A DNA stretch of 64,000 nucleotides, from positions 124,001 to 188,000 of the forward strand of contig NZ_PJRP01000010.1 of NCBI RefSeq assembly GCF_002858765.1. Direction: 5' to 3'. The DNA comes from Cupriavidus pauculus (lineage in GTDB: Bacteria > Pseudomonadota > Gammaproteobacteria > Burkholderiales > Burkholderiaceae). The translations under genes were made by a program, and so were the position numbers. The notes beneath the pieces were generated by a model. That model did not search any database and had not been told where the DNA came from. It was given only the letters and a program-made list of their open reading frames with translations. Of this stretch, positions 53,567-62,758 are shown piece after piece (the stretch's first letter is position 1; every line of letters starts with the position of its first letter).

Positions 53567-54823
53567 TCACGCGCGCAACGCCACCACGTTTGCCCCTGTG
53601 GCCACGGCATCAGCAACCCTACCCTGCTCGACGATCCAGTCCGCAATGCGCTGCACCTCAGGCAGCAGATATTGCAGGTGCGACGTTTCGAGGTAGTGAC
53701 GAGCAGTGACACCGCGCGGAACGTGGTTCGTCAGCAGTTCGATCTTGTGCAAGTCGATACCGCAGACCGCCACGCCGATTGTTGTGAAGGTGCGCCGCAG
53801 GTCGTGGGGTGACAAGTGGGTGCCCGCCACCTCGGCAACCTTCTTCATCGTGTCGCGCGGGTCTTTGAGATGCCCGCTCTTACCCCAAGACGTGAACACG
53901 TAGGGACTGCCATTAACGCGCTGCCGTGTGGTCAGCAAGTCCACCGCCTGCTTCGACAGCGGCAGCCATACGGGGTTGCTGTTCTTCGGGTCGGGAATGT
54001 GCCACCAGCCTTCTTCGAGATTGACGCGATCCCACGTGAGCGCCGACGCCTCGCCAATGCGCGCGCCAGTCAGCATCAGGAACATGACAAGGTCGATACT
54101 CGCCAGCGTGTCACGGTTGTAAGCGGAGTCACGGGATTGGGAGAGCAGTGACCACACCGCCCCGACCTTGCCGTCAGGGATTCGCCGCGTGCGGGGCTTG
54201 AGTGGCGCCCACTTCTTGTAGAGCACATCGACAGGGTTGTCCGTCAGCACAGCGGAACCGTCAGGCTTACGATACTCGCGGATGGCGTAGTTGATCAGCG
54301 CACGCAGGATCGAGAAGGCCTGATTGGCCTGTGCCGGCGCAGGGCCGTCACCGCGCAAACCCTTGGTCTTGACCTCGTTGAAGCGCTTCGTGACCGCCTC
54401 CCGCGTGACCGATGCAATTGGCTTCTTCAGCCATGCATCGAACGTTGTGGTTACATGCCGCTCAATCTCGCCCTTACTGCTTTCCTTCAGTGGACGGTCG
54501 CGGAGGTAGGCATCGGCCACATCGCGCAGCGTCACCTTTGCGACTGCTTCCTCCTTTGCTACCTCACGCGGATCAGTCCCCAGACGCATGCTGCGGAGGT
54601 GCTCCCGCGCAACCTCCCGCGCCTGATCGACTGTGAACACGCCGTGCGGGCCGATGGTGATGCGTGCGGACTTCCCGTGTATCCGGCCCTGGACGATGTA
54701 GGTGACCTTCCCCGCAGCCGTACAGCGCAGGCCGAACCCCTTGGTTTCACTACACCAGTGCAAGTCGTAGCCGGTTGCTGGAGGCACCAGCTTGTCAACG
54801 AAGGACTTCGTAAGCCTTGCCAT
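53567..54823 (-). CDS. int: P4-type tyrosine integrase
   Basis: A 418-residue integrase. The N-terminal DUF4102-like domain (MARLTKSFVDKLVPP...FGLRCTAAGKVTYIVQGR) and SAM-like core-binding domain precede the catalytic residues: Arg in LTGARIGEASALTW, His-x-x-Arg in LSPHDLRRTFTT, a His replaced by Asn in LTNHVPRGVTARHYLE where Tyr is the nucleophile. GGGAGA lies before the ATG at 54823. It sits beside the right crossover and should recombine in the anticodon loop of tRNA-Ser. Confidence 0.94.
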   Translation of the reverse strand: MARLTKSFVDKLVPPATGYDLHWCSETKGFGLRCTAAGKVTYIVQGRIHGKSARITIGPHGVFTVDQAREVAREHLRSMRLGTDPREVAKEEAVAKVTLRDVADAYLRDRPLKESSKGEIERHVTTTFDAWLKKPIASVTREAVTKRFNEVKTKGLRGDGPAPAQANQAFSILRALINYAIREYRKPDGSAVLTDNPVDVLYKKWAPLKPRTRRIPDGKVGAVWSLLSQSRDSAYNRDTLASIDLVMFLMLTGARIGEASALTWDRVNLEEGWWHIPDPKNSNPVWLPLSKQAVDLLTTRQRVNGSPYVFTSWGKSGHLKDPRDTMKKVAEVAGTHLSPHDLRRTFTTIGVAVCGIDLHKIELLTNHVPRGVTARHYLETSHLQYLLPEVQRIADWIVEQGRVADAVATGANVVALRA

Positions 54824-54983
54824 TCTTGTTCTCCCTAGACGCGTCGTAAGCATGTGGTAAGCGGTCTAGGTAAAGCTACGACAACCTACGCCAAACGCGC
54901 AACGGCATTATGCCATTGATTCACAAGGGAATATCTGGCTTACTCGGTCCTGAGAAAGCAGCGTAAAGCTAACCTACGAGTTA

Positions 54984-54993
54984 CTTGAAAACT
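54984..54993. repeat. Right crossover core of the tRNA-Ser element
   Basis: The second copy of CTTGAAAACT, the anticodon loop of the original tRNA-Ser, joins the element end to the host 3' half. Confidence 0.75.
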
Positions 54994-55041
54994 GCCGATG
55001 GGGTGACCCATCCGTGAGTTCGAATCTCACCGCTTCCGCCA
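54994..55041 (+). pseudogene. 3' half of the split tRNA-Ser(UGA)
   Basis: 48 bases from the end of the anticodon stem through a long variable arm (GATGGG-GTGA-CCCATC), T-arm and acceptor CGCTTCC to CCA. There is no 5' half nearby. It pairs with the half at 45596-45637 and is followed by the original terminator at 55051. The last 31 bases equal the end of the element-borne tRNA-Ser. Confidence 0.88.
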
Positions 55042-55050
55042 GAACAAATG

Positions 55051-55100
55051 AAAAATGCCGCAGCACCGCTCCGATCTGGAGTTAGTGCTGCGGCATTTTT
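55051..55100. terminator. Original tRNA-Ser terminator
   Basis: A 16-bp stem (55051-55066 with 55085-55100) with A/T runs, ten bases after the tRNA-Ser 3' half. It also ends the convergent lipoprotein operon. Confidence 0.9.
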
Positions 55101-55133
55101 TTTGGCCGCCCGGAGGCGGCCAAATCAGTCCAC

Positions 55134-55787
55134 TCAGTCCGATTGATACTTCGGCGAACGCGGGCCGTACAGTAGGCCGTTGGGCTTCCCGGCCGACAGC
55201 AGGCGCAGGCTGGCCGTCTCGGCCACCTTGTAGGTGGCGTCGAACGCATGGTTCATGGCCTGGGCGATGGCAGCGCCGATCAGCGCGCCGATCAGGCCGC
55301 CACCTGCGTTGCCCGAACTCTCGTTCGTTGCCGTGGCCGTGCCGCTCCACAGTTCATTGCCCGTCTTCAGGTCCACCAGCTTCGCGCCGGCCGTGACCTT
55401 CGTCACGCTGCTCAGCACCTGGTATTGCGAACCGTAGCTGCTCACCGTCACATAGAGCGCCGCGTCTGCGCCGAAGATTTCGCGCAGCTTGGGCGTCGGC
55501 ACCGTGTGGATGTCGCCGGGGGTGGTCAGGCCGTTCTGACGGAACGTCTCGTCGACCAGGGCCACGGGCAGCACGTAGTAGCCAGCTTCGGCCAGCGGCA
55601 CCGTGGCTTGCGACAACATGCCGTACGTCGCCTTGACATCGGGCGACTCATTGAGCGGCGGCAGCACGACGATCGACCGCGGGCGCGCCTGCTTGTACGC
55701 GGAATAGTCGATCTGCTTCTGGGTGGCGCAGCCGGCGAACAGCATGGCGGCGCCGAGGGTGGCGATATAGGTCAGAATGCGACGCAT
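55134..55787 (-). CDS. DUF799 (GNA1162-like) lipoprotein
   Basis: A 217-residue lipoprotein with lipobox LFAGC at about residue 19. SIVVLPPLNESPDVKATYGM, GYYVLPVALVDETFRQNGLT and GADAALYVTVSSYGSQYQVL are DUF799 blocks, known from meningococcal GNA1162. A late glycine-rich segment follows (GGGLIGALIGAAIAQAM). It is the third gene of an operon with CsgG-like and DUF4810 proteins; the set probably forms an outer-membrane assembly. Confidence 0.9.
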   Translation of the reverse strand: MRRILTYIATLGAAMLFAGCATQKQIDYSAYKQARPRSIVVLPPLNESPDVKATYGMLSQATVPLAEAGYYVLPVALVDETFRQNGLTTPGDIHTVPTPKLREIFGADAALYVTVSSYGSQYQVLSSVTKVTAGAKLVDLKTGNELWSGTATATNESSGNAGGGLIGALIGAAIAQAMNHAFDATYKVAETASLRLLSAGKPNGLLYGPRSPKYQSD

Positions 55788-56230
55788 TATTTGGTGCTCC
55801 CTGCAGTGACGTCAGACTTGGCCGCGGCCGTGGTTTCCGGCTTGGCCTGCGGGGCGGCGGCGCCCACTTCCTTGCGCGCGTCGGTCTTCACGTTGCGCAG
55901 CAGGAAGTCCATGTACGGCGTCGATTCCGGGAACAGCGTCTTTTCGGTCTGGAATTCCTTGACCATCTGATCGCCCTTGCCCACGTCCAGGTAGAGCATG
56001 CCAAGCTGGGCGTGATAGCCCGGCGGCACCACGCCACCCTTGGCCTTGATCTTCTGCAGGCCGCCTTCGAGCGCGGTGATCTGCGCTTCCTTCGACTCGC
56101 CCTTGAAGTACTCGTAGACCTGGGCCTGATAGCCCTCCCACTGGTACATCGGTTGCGGACCCGCACAACCGGCCAGCAAGCCGGCCGCCGACAAAAACGC
56201 CACATTGCGTAGCGTGACCCATTGCTTCAT
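55787..56230 (-). CDS. DUF4810 lipoprotein
   Basis: A 147-residue lipoprotein with lipobox LLAGC at about residue 23. YQWEGYQAQVYEYFKGESKE and PPGYHAQLGMLYLDVGKGDQ are the DUF4810 pattern. It lies between the CsgG-like and DUF799 genes, and its stop overlaps the DUF799 start. Confidence 0.9.
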   Translation of the reverse strand: MKQWVTLRNVAFLSAAGLLAGCAGPQPMYQWEGYQAQVYEYFKGESKEAQITALEGGLQKIKAKGGVVPPGYHAQLGMLYLDVGKGDQMVKEFQTEKTLFPESTPYMDFLLRNVKTDARKEVGAAAPQAKPETTAAAKSDVTAGSTK

Positions 56231-56258
56231 GGTTTTTCTCGCTTCTATTGGTAAAGAC

Positions 56259-56936
56259 TTACTGCTGAACGGGCTTCCAGGCACCGCTTTCGATCGCGCT
56301 CACCAGGTTGTTCACAGCCTCGCGCATGGCCAGGTCCATCACCTTGCCGTTGAGCGTCGAATCGTAGCTAGCCGTTCCGCCAAAACCGATCACCTCGCGG
56401 TTCGACAACTTGTATTCCCCCGCGCCTTGCGTGGAATAGACAAGTTCCGAGGTGGTGATGTTGACGATGTTCAGGTTCACCTTGGCATACGCCACCTGCT
56501 CGCGGCCACGGCCCAGGATGCCGAACAGCTGCACGTCGCCCACTTCCTTGCGGCCGAACTCGGTGATATCGCCGGTCACCACGAAATCGGCGCCCTTGAG
56601 CTTCTGGGCCCGGTTCTTGATCATGGCCTCGCGCTTGATCTCGTCGAGGTTTTCACGCTCCAGCACGTTGAAGCGGTTGGTCTGCTGCAGATGGGTCACC
56701 AGGCTGGTCTTGGCCTGGCCGCTCAGGCGGTCGATGCCGTCTGAGAACACGCCGCGCATGTAGTTGGAGCGATTGTCGAACTTGCCCACGGCGATGGGGG
56801 TGCGCACGCCGTTGAACGGGCGGCTTGCGCTTTCCACCTTCTGCACCTGCAGCACGGTCGACGTTTCGGTCGCGCAGCCGGCCAGGCCCATGGCGGCCAC
56901 GATGCCGGCCAGGCAGCAGCTCTTCAGATTCCTCAC
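56259..56936 (-). CDS. CsgG/HfaB family lipoprotein
   Basis: A 225-residue lipoprotein with lipobox LAGC at about residue 22. PIAVGKFDNRSNYMRGVFSDG, RFNVLERENLDEIKREAMIK and GADFVVTGDITEFGRKEVGD are CsgG-type. The start is a GTG at 56936 with TGGAG before it. CsgG proteins form outer-membrane secretion pores; this short, non-curli member works in the three-gene set with DUF4810 and DUF799. Its cargo is unknown. Confidence 0.9.
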   Translation of the reverse strand: MRNLKSCCLAGIVAAMGLAGCATETSTVLQVQKVESASRPFNGVRTPIAVGKFDNRSNYMRGVFSDGIDRLSGQAKTSLVTHLQQTNRFNVLERENLDEIKREAMIKNRAQKLKGADFVVTGDITEFGRKEVGDVQLFGILGRGREQVAYAKVNLNIVNITTSELVYSTQGAGEYKLSNREVIGFGGTASYDSTLNGKVMDLAMREAVNNLVSAIESGAWKPVQQ

Positions 56937-57284
56937 TTCAATTTCTCCAGGTAGCGTCAAAGGTCGGCGATTTGCCGACTCGGCAAAATGGACCAGCGGC
57001 CCAAATTCATCAATAGCAAAAGGGCGAAATTTTACTGACGCAGATCAAATTTGTCAGATTCTCGGCGTGCCATTGGCCTATTAGTGCCCAAATCGTTATC
57101 GGAAATGTCCCGCGATTGTTTAGGCCGGCGCCGGCACTCCCCCACTTCAGTCGGGATTCGGGCGAGCCCGCAGCCAGCAATCGGGCGCCAAAAGAAAAAC
57201 CCCGCCATGCAGGCGGGGCCAATGTCCAACGACTTCCGTGGAGGAAATCGGTATTGCCAAGCCGCACGAGGGCGGCCGGCGCCG
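56937..57284. other. Intergenic region with promoter of the CsgG-like operon and a terminator
   Basis: 348 bases with no gene. The minus-strand terminator of the Bug gene is at 57190-57218. A TTTTGCTATTGATGAATTTGG-like AT-rich patch on the minus strand near 57010-57040 probably contains the operon promoter. Confidence 0.5.
57190..57218 (-). terminator. Terminator of the gudD-Bug operon
   Basis: CCCCGCC and GGCGGGG arms with a 5-base loop. On the minus strand a T-rich tract follows. Confidence 0.85.
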
Positions 57285-58313
57285 TTATTCGGCAGTGATC
57301 TTGCCTTGCTCGATCACGGTCTTCCAGCGCTTGAGTTCCTGGTTCTCGAACTCGGCAAACTGTTCTGGCGTATTGGCGACTACTTCAAAGCCCTGCTCGC
57401 TGAGCTTCTTCTGCATGCCTGGGTCCTTGAGCGCGCCGACGATGGCGCCATGCAGGCGGGTCTTGACGTCAGCCGGCAGCCCCTTGGGCGCGGCCACGCC
57501 CTGCCATGAATACACGTCCACGTCCTTGACGCCGCCCTCGACCATGGTCTGCACGTTCGGCAGCACCGACGACCGCTTGTCGGACGTCACGGCCAACGCC
57601 TTCAGCTTGCCCGTGCGGATGTGCTGCAGCACCGCGTTGATGTTCTGGAACGATACGTCCACCTGACCCGCCAGCAGGTCGGAAATGGCCGGGGCGCCGC
57701 CCTTGTAGGGCACGTGCAGGCCTTCGGTACCGCTCTTCTGCCAGAACAGCGCGGCGGTCAGGTGATCGGACGAACCGGCACCCGAGCTGGCAAACGACAC
57801 CTTGCCAGGGTTCTTCTTCATGTAGGCCACCAGTTCCTGCAGCGACTTGGCCGGAAAGTTCGGATTGGCCACCAGCACGTTCGGCGCGCGCACCGCCACC
57901 GTCAGCAGGTCGAAATCCTTGGCCGGGTCGTACTGCAGGTTCTTCTGCAGGAACGGATTCACCGCAAAAACGCCAATCGAGGCCACCAGCATCGTGTACC
58001 CATCGGCCGGCGCACGCTTGACGAAGGTGGCACCGATGGCGCCGGTGGCGCCCGGGCGGTTATCCACCACGAACGGCTGGCCGAGCTTCTCGTTGAGCGG
58101 CTGGGCCAGCAGGCGCGCGATGGTATCGGTGGACCCGCCGGCCGGGAACGGCACCACGACCGAGACCGCCCGTTGCGGCCAGGCCGTGCCCGATGCCATG
58201 GCGGCGCCGCTGACCGTGATACCGGTCGCCAGCGCAACGGCCACGCCGGCAAGGCGGCGCAGCCACGTGGAAGCAAAAGCCGCGCGCGGGGCGGCCGTGA
58301 AGGTGTGATTCAT
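57285..58313 (-). CDS. Bug/TctC-type periplasmic substrate-binding protein
   Basis: A 342-residue secreted protein with a signal peptide of about 40 residues (VAVALATGITVSGAAMA). VPFPAGGSTDTIARLLAQPL, VVDNRPGATGAIGATFV and KVSFASSGAGSSDHLTAALF are Bug-family blocks. No TctA or TctB genes are nearby, as is usual for orphan Bug proteins of Burkholderiales. It follows gudD by 67 bases and probably binds an aldarate. Confidence 0.93.
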   Translation of the reverse strand: MNHTFTAAPRAAFASTWLRRLAGVAVALATGITVSGAAMASGTAWPQRAVSVVVPFPAGGSTDTIARLLAQPLNEKLGQPFVVDNRPGATGAIGATFVKRAPADGYTMLVASIGVFAVNPFLQKNLQYDPAKDFDLLTVAVRAPNVLVANPNFPAKSLQELVAYMKKNPGKVSFASSGAGSSDHLTAALFWQKSGTEGLHVPYKGGAPAISDLLAGQVDVSFQNINAVLQHIRTGKLKALAVTSDKRSSVLPNVQTMVEGGVKDVDVYSWQGVAAPKGLPADVKTRLHGAIVGALKDPGMQKKLSEQGFEVVANTPEQFAEFENQELKRWKTVIEQGKITAE

Positions 58314-58380
58314 GTTGTTGTCTCCTGCTTTGAACGAAAGCTGTCCTGCTTCCTTGAATGGCGAGGCGGCGGGGCGCCGG

Positions 58381-59739
58381 TCAGCGCACCATGCAAGGCA
58401 TCTTGTTGTTGAACTTCCAGTTGGGGATCAGGAACTGCATGGCGATGGCGTCGTCGCGCGCGCCCAGGCCCTTTTCCTGATAGAGGCGGTGGGCACGCGC
58501 CAGCGCGTCCATGTCCAGTTCCACGCCCAGACCCGGCGTCTTGGGCACCTGTACCAGGCCGCCTTCGATCTTCAGCGGGTTGCGCGTCAGGTGCTCGCCG
58601 TCCTGCCAGATCCAGTGCGTATCGATCGCGGTGACGCGCCCCGGCGCGGCGGCGGCCACGTGCGTGAACATCGCCAGCGAGATATCAAAGTGGTTGTTCG
58701 AGTGCGAACCCCACGTCAGGCCCCATTCCGAGCACATCTGCGCCACGCGCACCGACCCCTGCATGGTCCAGAAGTGCGGATCGGCCAGCGGAATATCCAC
58801 CGACTGCAAGCGCACCGCGTGGCCCATCTGGCGCCAGTCGGTGGCCACCATGTTGGTGGCGGTCGGCAGGCCGGTGGCAGCTCGGAATTCGGCCATGATC
58901 TCGCGGCCCGAATAGCCGTCTTCAGCACCGCAGGGGTCCTCGGCGTAGGCCAGGATGCCGTGCTTGTCGCGGCACAGGCGGATGGCGTCCTTCAGCAGCC
59001 AGCCGCCGTTCGGGTCCAGCGTGACGCGCGCCTTCGGAAAGCGCTCGTGCAGCGCGATGATGGCCTCCATCTCCTCGTCGCCGCTCAGCACGCCGCCCTT
59101 GAGCTTGAAGTCGTTGAAGCCGTAGCGCTCGTAGGCGGCTTCGGCCAGGCGCACCACCCCTTGTGCGTCCATCGCCACTTCATTGCGGACGCGGAACCAT
59201 GCGTTGTCGGCGCCCGGCTCGGTACGGTAATCGAGCGTGGTCTTCTTGCGATCGCCTACGTAGAACAGGTAGCCCAGCATTTCCACGGCATCGCGTTGCT
59301 GACCTTCACCCAGCAGCGCCGCCACGGGCACCTGCAGGTGCTTGCCCAGCAAGTCCAGCAACGCGGCTTCGAGCGCGGTGACGGCGTGGATGGTGATGCG
59401 CAGGTCGAACGTCTGCAGGCCACGGCCGCCGGCATCGCGATTGGCAAACTGTTCGCGCACTTTGTTCAGGATGGCCAGGTACTGGCCGATGCCCTGGCCC
59501 ACCACCAGCGGACGGGCGTCTTCCAGCGTCTGGCGGATGCTCTCGCCGCCGGGCACCTCGCCCACGCCCACGTTGCCGGCGCTGTCCTTCAGGATGACGA
59601 TGTTGCGGGTGAAGTAAGGGCCATGTGCGCCCGACAGGTTCATCAGCATGCTGTCGTGGCCCGCCACGGGCACCACGGTCAGCTCGGTCACGACGGGCGT
59701 CGCGTGCGATTGGCCCATGGCCTGGGAAGTTGCGTTCAT
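58381..59739 (-). CDS. gudD: D-glucarate dehydratase
   Basis: A 452-residue enolase-superfamily enzyme that dehydrates D-glucarate (and often L-idarate) to 5-keto-4-deoxyglucarate. The catalytic K-x-K is in NDFKLKGG, metal ligands occur in VTLDPNGGW, YAEDPCG and TNMVATDW, and the His of GSHSNNHFD completes the site. HGPYFTRNIV near the N-terminus is typical of GudD. It is divergent from the regulator gene. Confidence 0.95.
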   Translation of the reverse strand: MNATSQAMGQSHATPVVTELTVVPVAGHDSMLMNLSGAHGPYFTRNIVILKDSAGNVGVGEVPGGESIRQTLEDARPLVVGQGIGQYLAILNKVREQFANRDAGGRGLQTFDLRITIHAVTALEAALLDLLGKHLQVPVAALLGEGQQRDAVEMLGYLFYVGDRKKTTLDYRTEPGADNAWFRVRNEVAMDAQGVVRLAEAAYERYGFNDFKLKGGVLSGDEEMEAIIALHERFPKARVTLDPNGGWLLKDAIRLCRDKHGILAYAEDPCGAEDGYSGREIMAEFRAATGLPTATNMVATDWRQMGHAVRLQSVDIPLADPHFWTMQGSVRVAQMCSEWGLTWGSHSNNHFDISLAMFTHVAAAAPGRVTAIDTHWIWQDGEHLTRNPLKIEGGLVQVPKTPGLGVELDMDALARAHRLYQEKGLGARDDAIAMQFLIPNWKFNNKMPCMVR

Positions 59740-59833
59740 GTGGATGGTCTCCGAATCCTGATGTTTAGGCCGCCGGGGTCGCGCTCGCCGTCCATGTGTG
59801 CGGAAATGCGCCCTGCTGTCTGCTGCTCATACT

Positions 59834-59845
59834 CTAATATATTAG
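59834..59845. promoter_or_regulatory. Perfect 12-bp AT palindrome upstream of gudD
   Basis: CTAATATATTAG lies 95 bases before the gudD start in the gudD/regulator region. It may be a second operator or part of the gudD promoter. Confidence 0.45.
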
Positions 59846-59917
59846 TCGACCTGTACGATGACGCTGTCGTGCTGCCACAACGATTCCACGGCTGCAAGTT
59901 CCTGTGCGTTATCGGTC

Positions 59918-59944
59918 GTCGTATGACTTATGACGCAGTATAAT
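59918..59944 (+). promoter_or_regulatory. Regulator promoter with candidate operator
   Basis: GTCGTATGAC (59918-59927) overlaps the expected -35 of a promoter whose -10 is TATAAT at 59939-59944. The same near-palindrome occurs upstream of udh, the porin and the semialdehyde dehydrogenase. The placing suggests autorepression. Confidence 0.6.
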
Positions 59945-60017
59945 GAGCGCGTACCTGCGCGGTCAACATTGCCGCCGTCAGGGTCATCCCCACAATGGTT
60001 CCAACACCTGCCCGCCC

Positions 60018-60767
60018 ATGTCCAACGCTTCGATGACTTCGCCCGCTCCCCTGCGCCGCCGTGGCCGCACGCTTGCTGAAGAAGTGGTCGGCAACCTGAC
60101 CGAGAGCATCCAGCAAGGCCAGCTCAAGCCGGGCGACAAGCTGCCGACCGAATCCGAGATCATGGCCACGCTTGGCGTGAGCCGCACCGTGGTGCGTGAA
60201 GCGCTATCGCGCCTGCAGGCCAGCGGCCTGGTGGAAACGCGCCACGGCATCGGTACCTTCGTGCTGAATCGCCCCATCGAGACCCACTCGCCGTTCCGTA
60301 TCGATCCGTCCGCGATGGTCACGGCCATGGACGTGCTGGCGATGCTCGAATTCCGCGTCAGCCTGGAAGCCGAGGCTGCCAGCCTGGCCGCCACGCGCCG
60401 CAGCGACGACCAGCTGCGTGCCATCCGCCGTGCGCTCGACGACATGAAGCGCAACGCCGCCGAAGGCAGCGACGCCGTGGGCTCGGACTTCGAGTTCCAC
60501 CTGTCGATCGCCCGCGCCACCGGCAACCGCTATTTCACCGACATCATGGGCCACCTCGGCACCATGGTGATTCCGCGCAGCCGGCTCCAGGTGAGCCAGC
60601 CCGAGCGCGAGCAATATCTGGAGCGCGTGAATTTCGAGCACGAGAGCATTTTCGATGCGATCGAGCGACGTGATCCCGAAGCCGCCAAGGCGGCCATGCG
60701 CATGCACCTGACCAACAGCCGCGAACGCCTGCGCAAGGCGTCGGCGGCGGCCGGATCGCCGGCCTGA
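60018..60767 (+). CDS. FadR-subfamily GntR transcriptional regulator
   Basis: A 249-residue regulator. The winged helix is at about residues 15-85 (LAEEVVGNLTESIQQGQLKPGDKLPTE; LGVSRTVVREALSRLQASGL). The C-terminal FCD domain (EFRVSLEAEAASLAATR, DFEFHLSIARATGN, EHESIFDAIERRDPEAA) has the Asp/His pattern that binds a metal and carboxylate ligands. It probably responds to an aldarate or uronate and controls gudD and the udh operon. The start at 60018 precedes the domain by a short Pro-rich stretch. Confidence 0.93.
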   Translation: MSNASMTSPAPLRRRGRTLAEEVVGNLTESIQQGQLKPGDKLPTESEIMATLGVSRTVVREALSRLQASGLVETRHGIGTFVLNRPIETHSPFRIDPSAMVTAMDVLAMLEFRVSLEAEAASLAATRRSDDQLRAIRRALDDMKRNAAEGSDAVGSDFEFHLSIARATGNRYFTDIMGHLGTMVIPRSRLQVSQPEREQYLERVNFEHESIFDAIERRDPEAAKAAMRMHLTNSRERLRKASAAAGSPA

Positions 60768-60828
60768 GCCCCATGCATCGCCTGACCGTTTCCCGGGCGG
60801 GCGATGCGGTTGCGAGCCGCCCCGCGAT

Positions 60829-60848
60829 GTCATATGATGTCTTACGAC
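60829..60848. promoter_or_regulatory. Two adjoining candidate operators upstream of the dehydrogenase
   Basis: GTCATATGAT (60829-60838) and GTCTTACGAC (60839-60848) abut each other, each one base from the GTCRTAYGAC consensus, about 135 bases before the dehydrogenase start. Confidence 0.5.
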
Positions 60849-60981
60849 GAGTTGCTTAGCGACAATTCCGGGGCGAGACGCACTGCTGCAGCAATTTCAT
60901 GACAGCCACCCTTGGCTGCCTTTGCCTTGCGTGACGGTGTTCTGGCCGTCCTTTCCCAAATTTCCCGCAGGACCCAAGATC

Positions 60982-62559
60982 ATGACGATGACTGGCGAAA
61001 TGCTGATCGGCGCCTCCGCCGTTCGCGGCACCGAAACCACCTTTTACGGCATCAATCCGGCCACGGGCGAGAGCCTGGAACCCGCGTACCAGGGCAGCAC
61101 CGCAGCCGATGTGGACCGTGCCTGCGCGCTGGCCGAAGCCGCGTTCGACACCTATCGCGCCACTTCCCCCGAGCAACGCGCCACGTTCCTGGAATCGATC
61201 GCCGCCGGCCTGGAGGCCCTGGGCGACGAGCTGATCCAGCGCGCGCACCTGGAAACCGCCCTGCCGATCGCCCGCCTGCAAGGCGAGCGCGGCCGCACCG
61301 CCGGCCAGCTGCGTCTGTTCGCACGCGTGCTGCGCGATGGCCGCTGGCAAGACGCCACGCTCGACAGCGCCCTGCCCGAGCGCACCCCGCCGCGCCCCGA
61401 CCTGCGCATGCAGCGCATCGCCGTCGGCCCGGTGGCCGTATTTGGCGCCAGCAACTTCCCGCTGGCCTTCTCGGTGGCCGGTGGCGACACCGCCTCCGCG
61501 CTGGCCGCTGGCTGCCCGGTCGTCGCCAAGGCGCACCCGGCACACCCCGGCACGTCCGAGCTGGTGGGTCGCGTGATTCAGAAGGCCGTGGCCGATGCCG
61601 GCCTGCCCGAAGGCGTGTTCTCGCTGGTGCAAGGCGTGGGCAACGCCATCGGCACGTCGCTGGTGGCCCATCCGGTCATCCAGGCCGTGGGCTTCACGGG
61701 CTCGCGCGCCGGTGGCCTGGCGCTGATGAACGTGGCCAACAGCCGCCCGGTGCCGATCCCTGTCTACGCCGAAATGAGCAGCATCAACCCGGTGTACCTG
61801 CTGCCCGAGGCACTGGCTGCCCGCGGCGAGCAGATCGCCCGTGACCTGGTCGATTCGCTGGTGATGGGCGTGGGCCAGTTCTGCACCAACCCGGGCCTGC
61901 TGCTGGCCATCGAAGGCCCGGCCCTGGAGAAATTCCGCGCCACTGCGCATGGCGCGCTGACCGGCAAGCCGGCCGCCACCATGCTGACGCCGGGCATCCA
62001 CGCCGCATTCGAGCGTGGCGTGGCACAGCTGTCGGAAATCTCCGGCCTGACCCGCGCTGCCTGCGGCGTCGACGCCACCGGCCCGAACCAGGCTCGCCCG
62101 GTATTCTTCGAGACGTCGGCAGACAAGTTCGTGGCCGACCACCGCATGCACGCCGAAGTGTTCGGCCCGTCGACGGTGCTGGTGGTCTGCAAGGACGCCG
62201 ACGCGCTGGTGGACGTCACCCGCATCCTCGAAGGCCAACTGACCGCCACGGTGCAAGCCGATGCCGGCGACCAGGCCGTGGCCGCCAAGCTGCTGCCGGC
62301 GCTGGAGCGCAAGGTGGGCCGTATCCTGTTCAACGGCTTCCCGACCGGCGTCGAAGTGTGCTTCGCGATGGTTCACGGCGGTCCGTTCCCGGCCACGTCG
62401 GACACGCGCACCACGTCGGTGGGCACCACGGCGCTGGACCGCTTCCTGCGCCCGGTCTGCTATCAGAACTTCCCGGCCGCGCTGCTGCCGGAGGCGCTGA
62501 AGGACGGCAACCCGCTGAACGTGTGGCGCCTGAAGGACGGCGAGCTCGGCCACGCCTGA
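60982..62559 (+). CDS. Alpha-ketoglutarate semialdehyde (2,5-dioxovalerate) dehydrogenase
   Basis: A 525-residue aldehyde dehydrogenase. VAVFGASNFPLAFSVAGGDT, NARVIQK-like KAHPAHPGTSELVGR, VGFTGSRAGG and the catalytic Cys in GVGQFCTNPGLLL match the NADP-type KGSADH group rather than betaine or succinate semialdehyde enzymes. It performs the last step of the aldarate pathway, giving alpha-ketoglutarate. It starts at 60982 after a promoter region with two operator-like sites. Confidence 0.92.
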   Translation: MTMTGEMLIGASAVRGTETTFYGINPATGESLEPAYQGSTAADVDRACALAEAAFDTYRATSPEQRATFLESIAAGLEALGDELIQRAHLETALPIARLQGERGRTAGQLRLFARVLRDGRWQDATLDSALPERTPPRPDLRMQRIAVGPVAVFGASNFPLAFSVAGGDTASALAAGCPVVAKAHPAHPGTSELVGRVIQKAVADAGLPEGVFSLVQGVGNAIGTSLVAHPVIQAVGFTGSRAGGLALMNVANSRPVPIPVYAEMSSINPVYLLPEALAARGEQIARDLVDSLVMGVGQFCTNPGLLLAIEGPALEKFRATAHGALTGKPAATMLTPGIHAAFERGVAQLSEISGLTRAACGVDATGPNQARPVFFETSADKFVADHRMHAEVFGPSTVLVVCKDADALVDVTRILEGQLTATVQADAGDQAVAAKLLPALERKVGRILFNGFPTGVEVCFAMVHGGPFPATSDTRTTSVGTTALDRFLRPVCYQNFPAALLPEALKDGNPLNVWRLKDGELGHA

Positions 62560-62580
62560 TCTCCCGGTTCCTGCCCAATG

Positions 62581-62609
62581 AAAAACGGCCACGATGTGGC
62601 CGTTTTTTT
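62581..62609 (+). terminator. Terminator of the dehydrogenase gene
   Basis: AAAAACGGCCAC and GTGGCCGTTTTT arms around GAT end in a run of seven T, about 20 bases after the stop. Confidence 0.92.
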
Positions 62610-62758
62610 ATGGTCTCGCGCAGCTGGCGCCTACTCTCTCGCTCAACCCCTCTCCCGCACAGCGTGAGCCCGAGCAAGCCGCGAGGTTGCGAGGCGCCCC
62701 CGGTGTTCGCCCCGCCTCTCCCGCAATCGGGAAAGGGACGGGCGAGAGAGCCGGCCGT

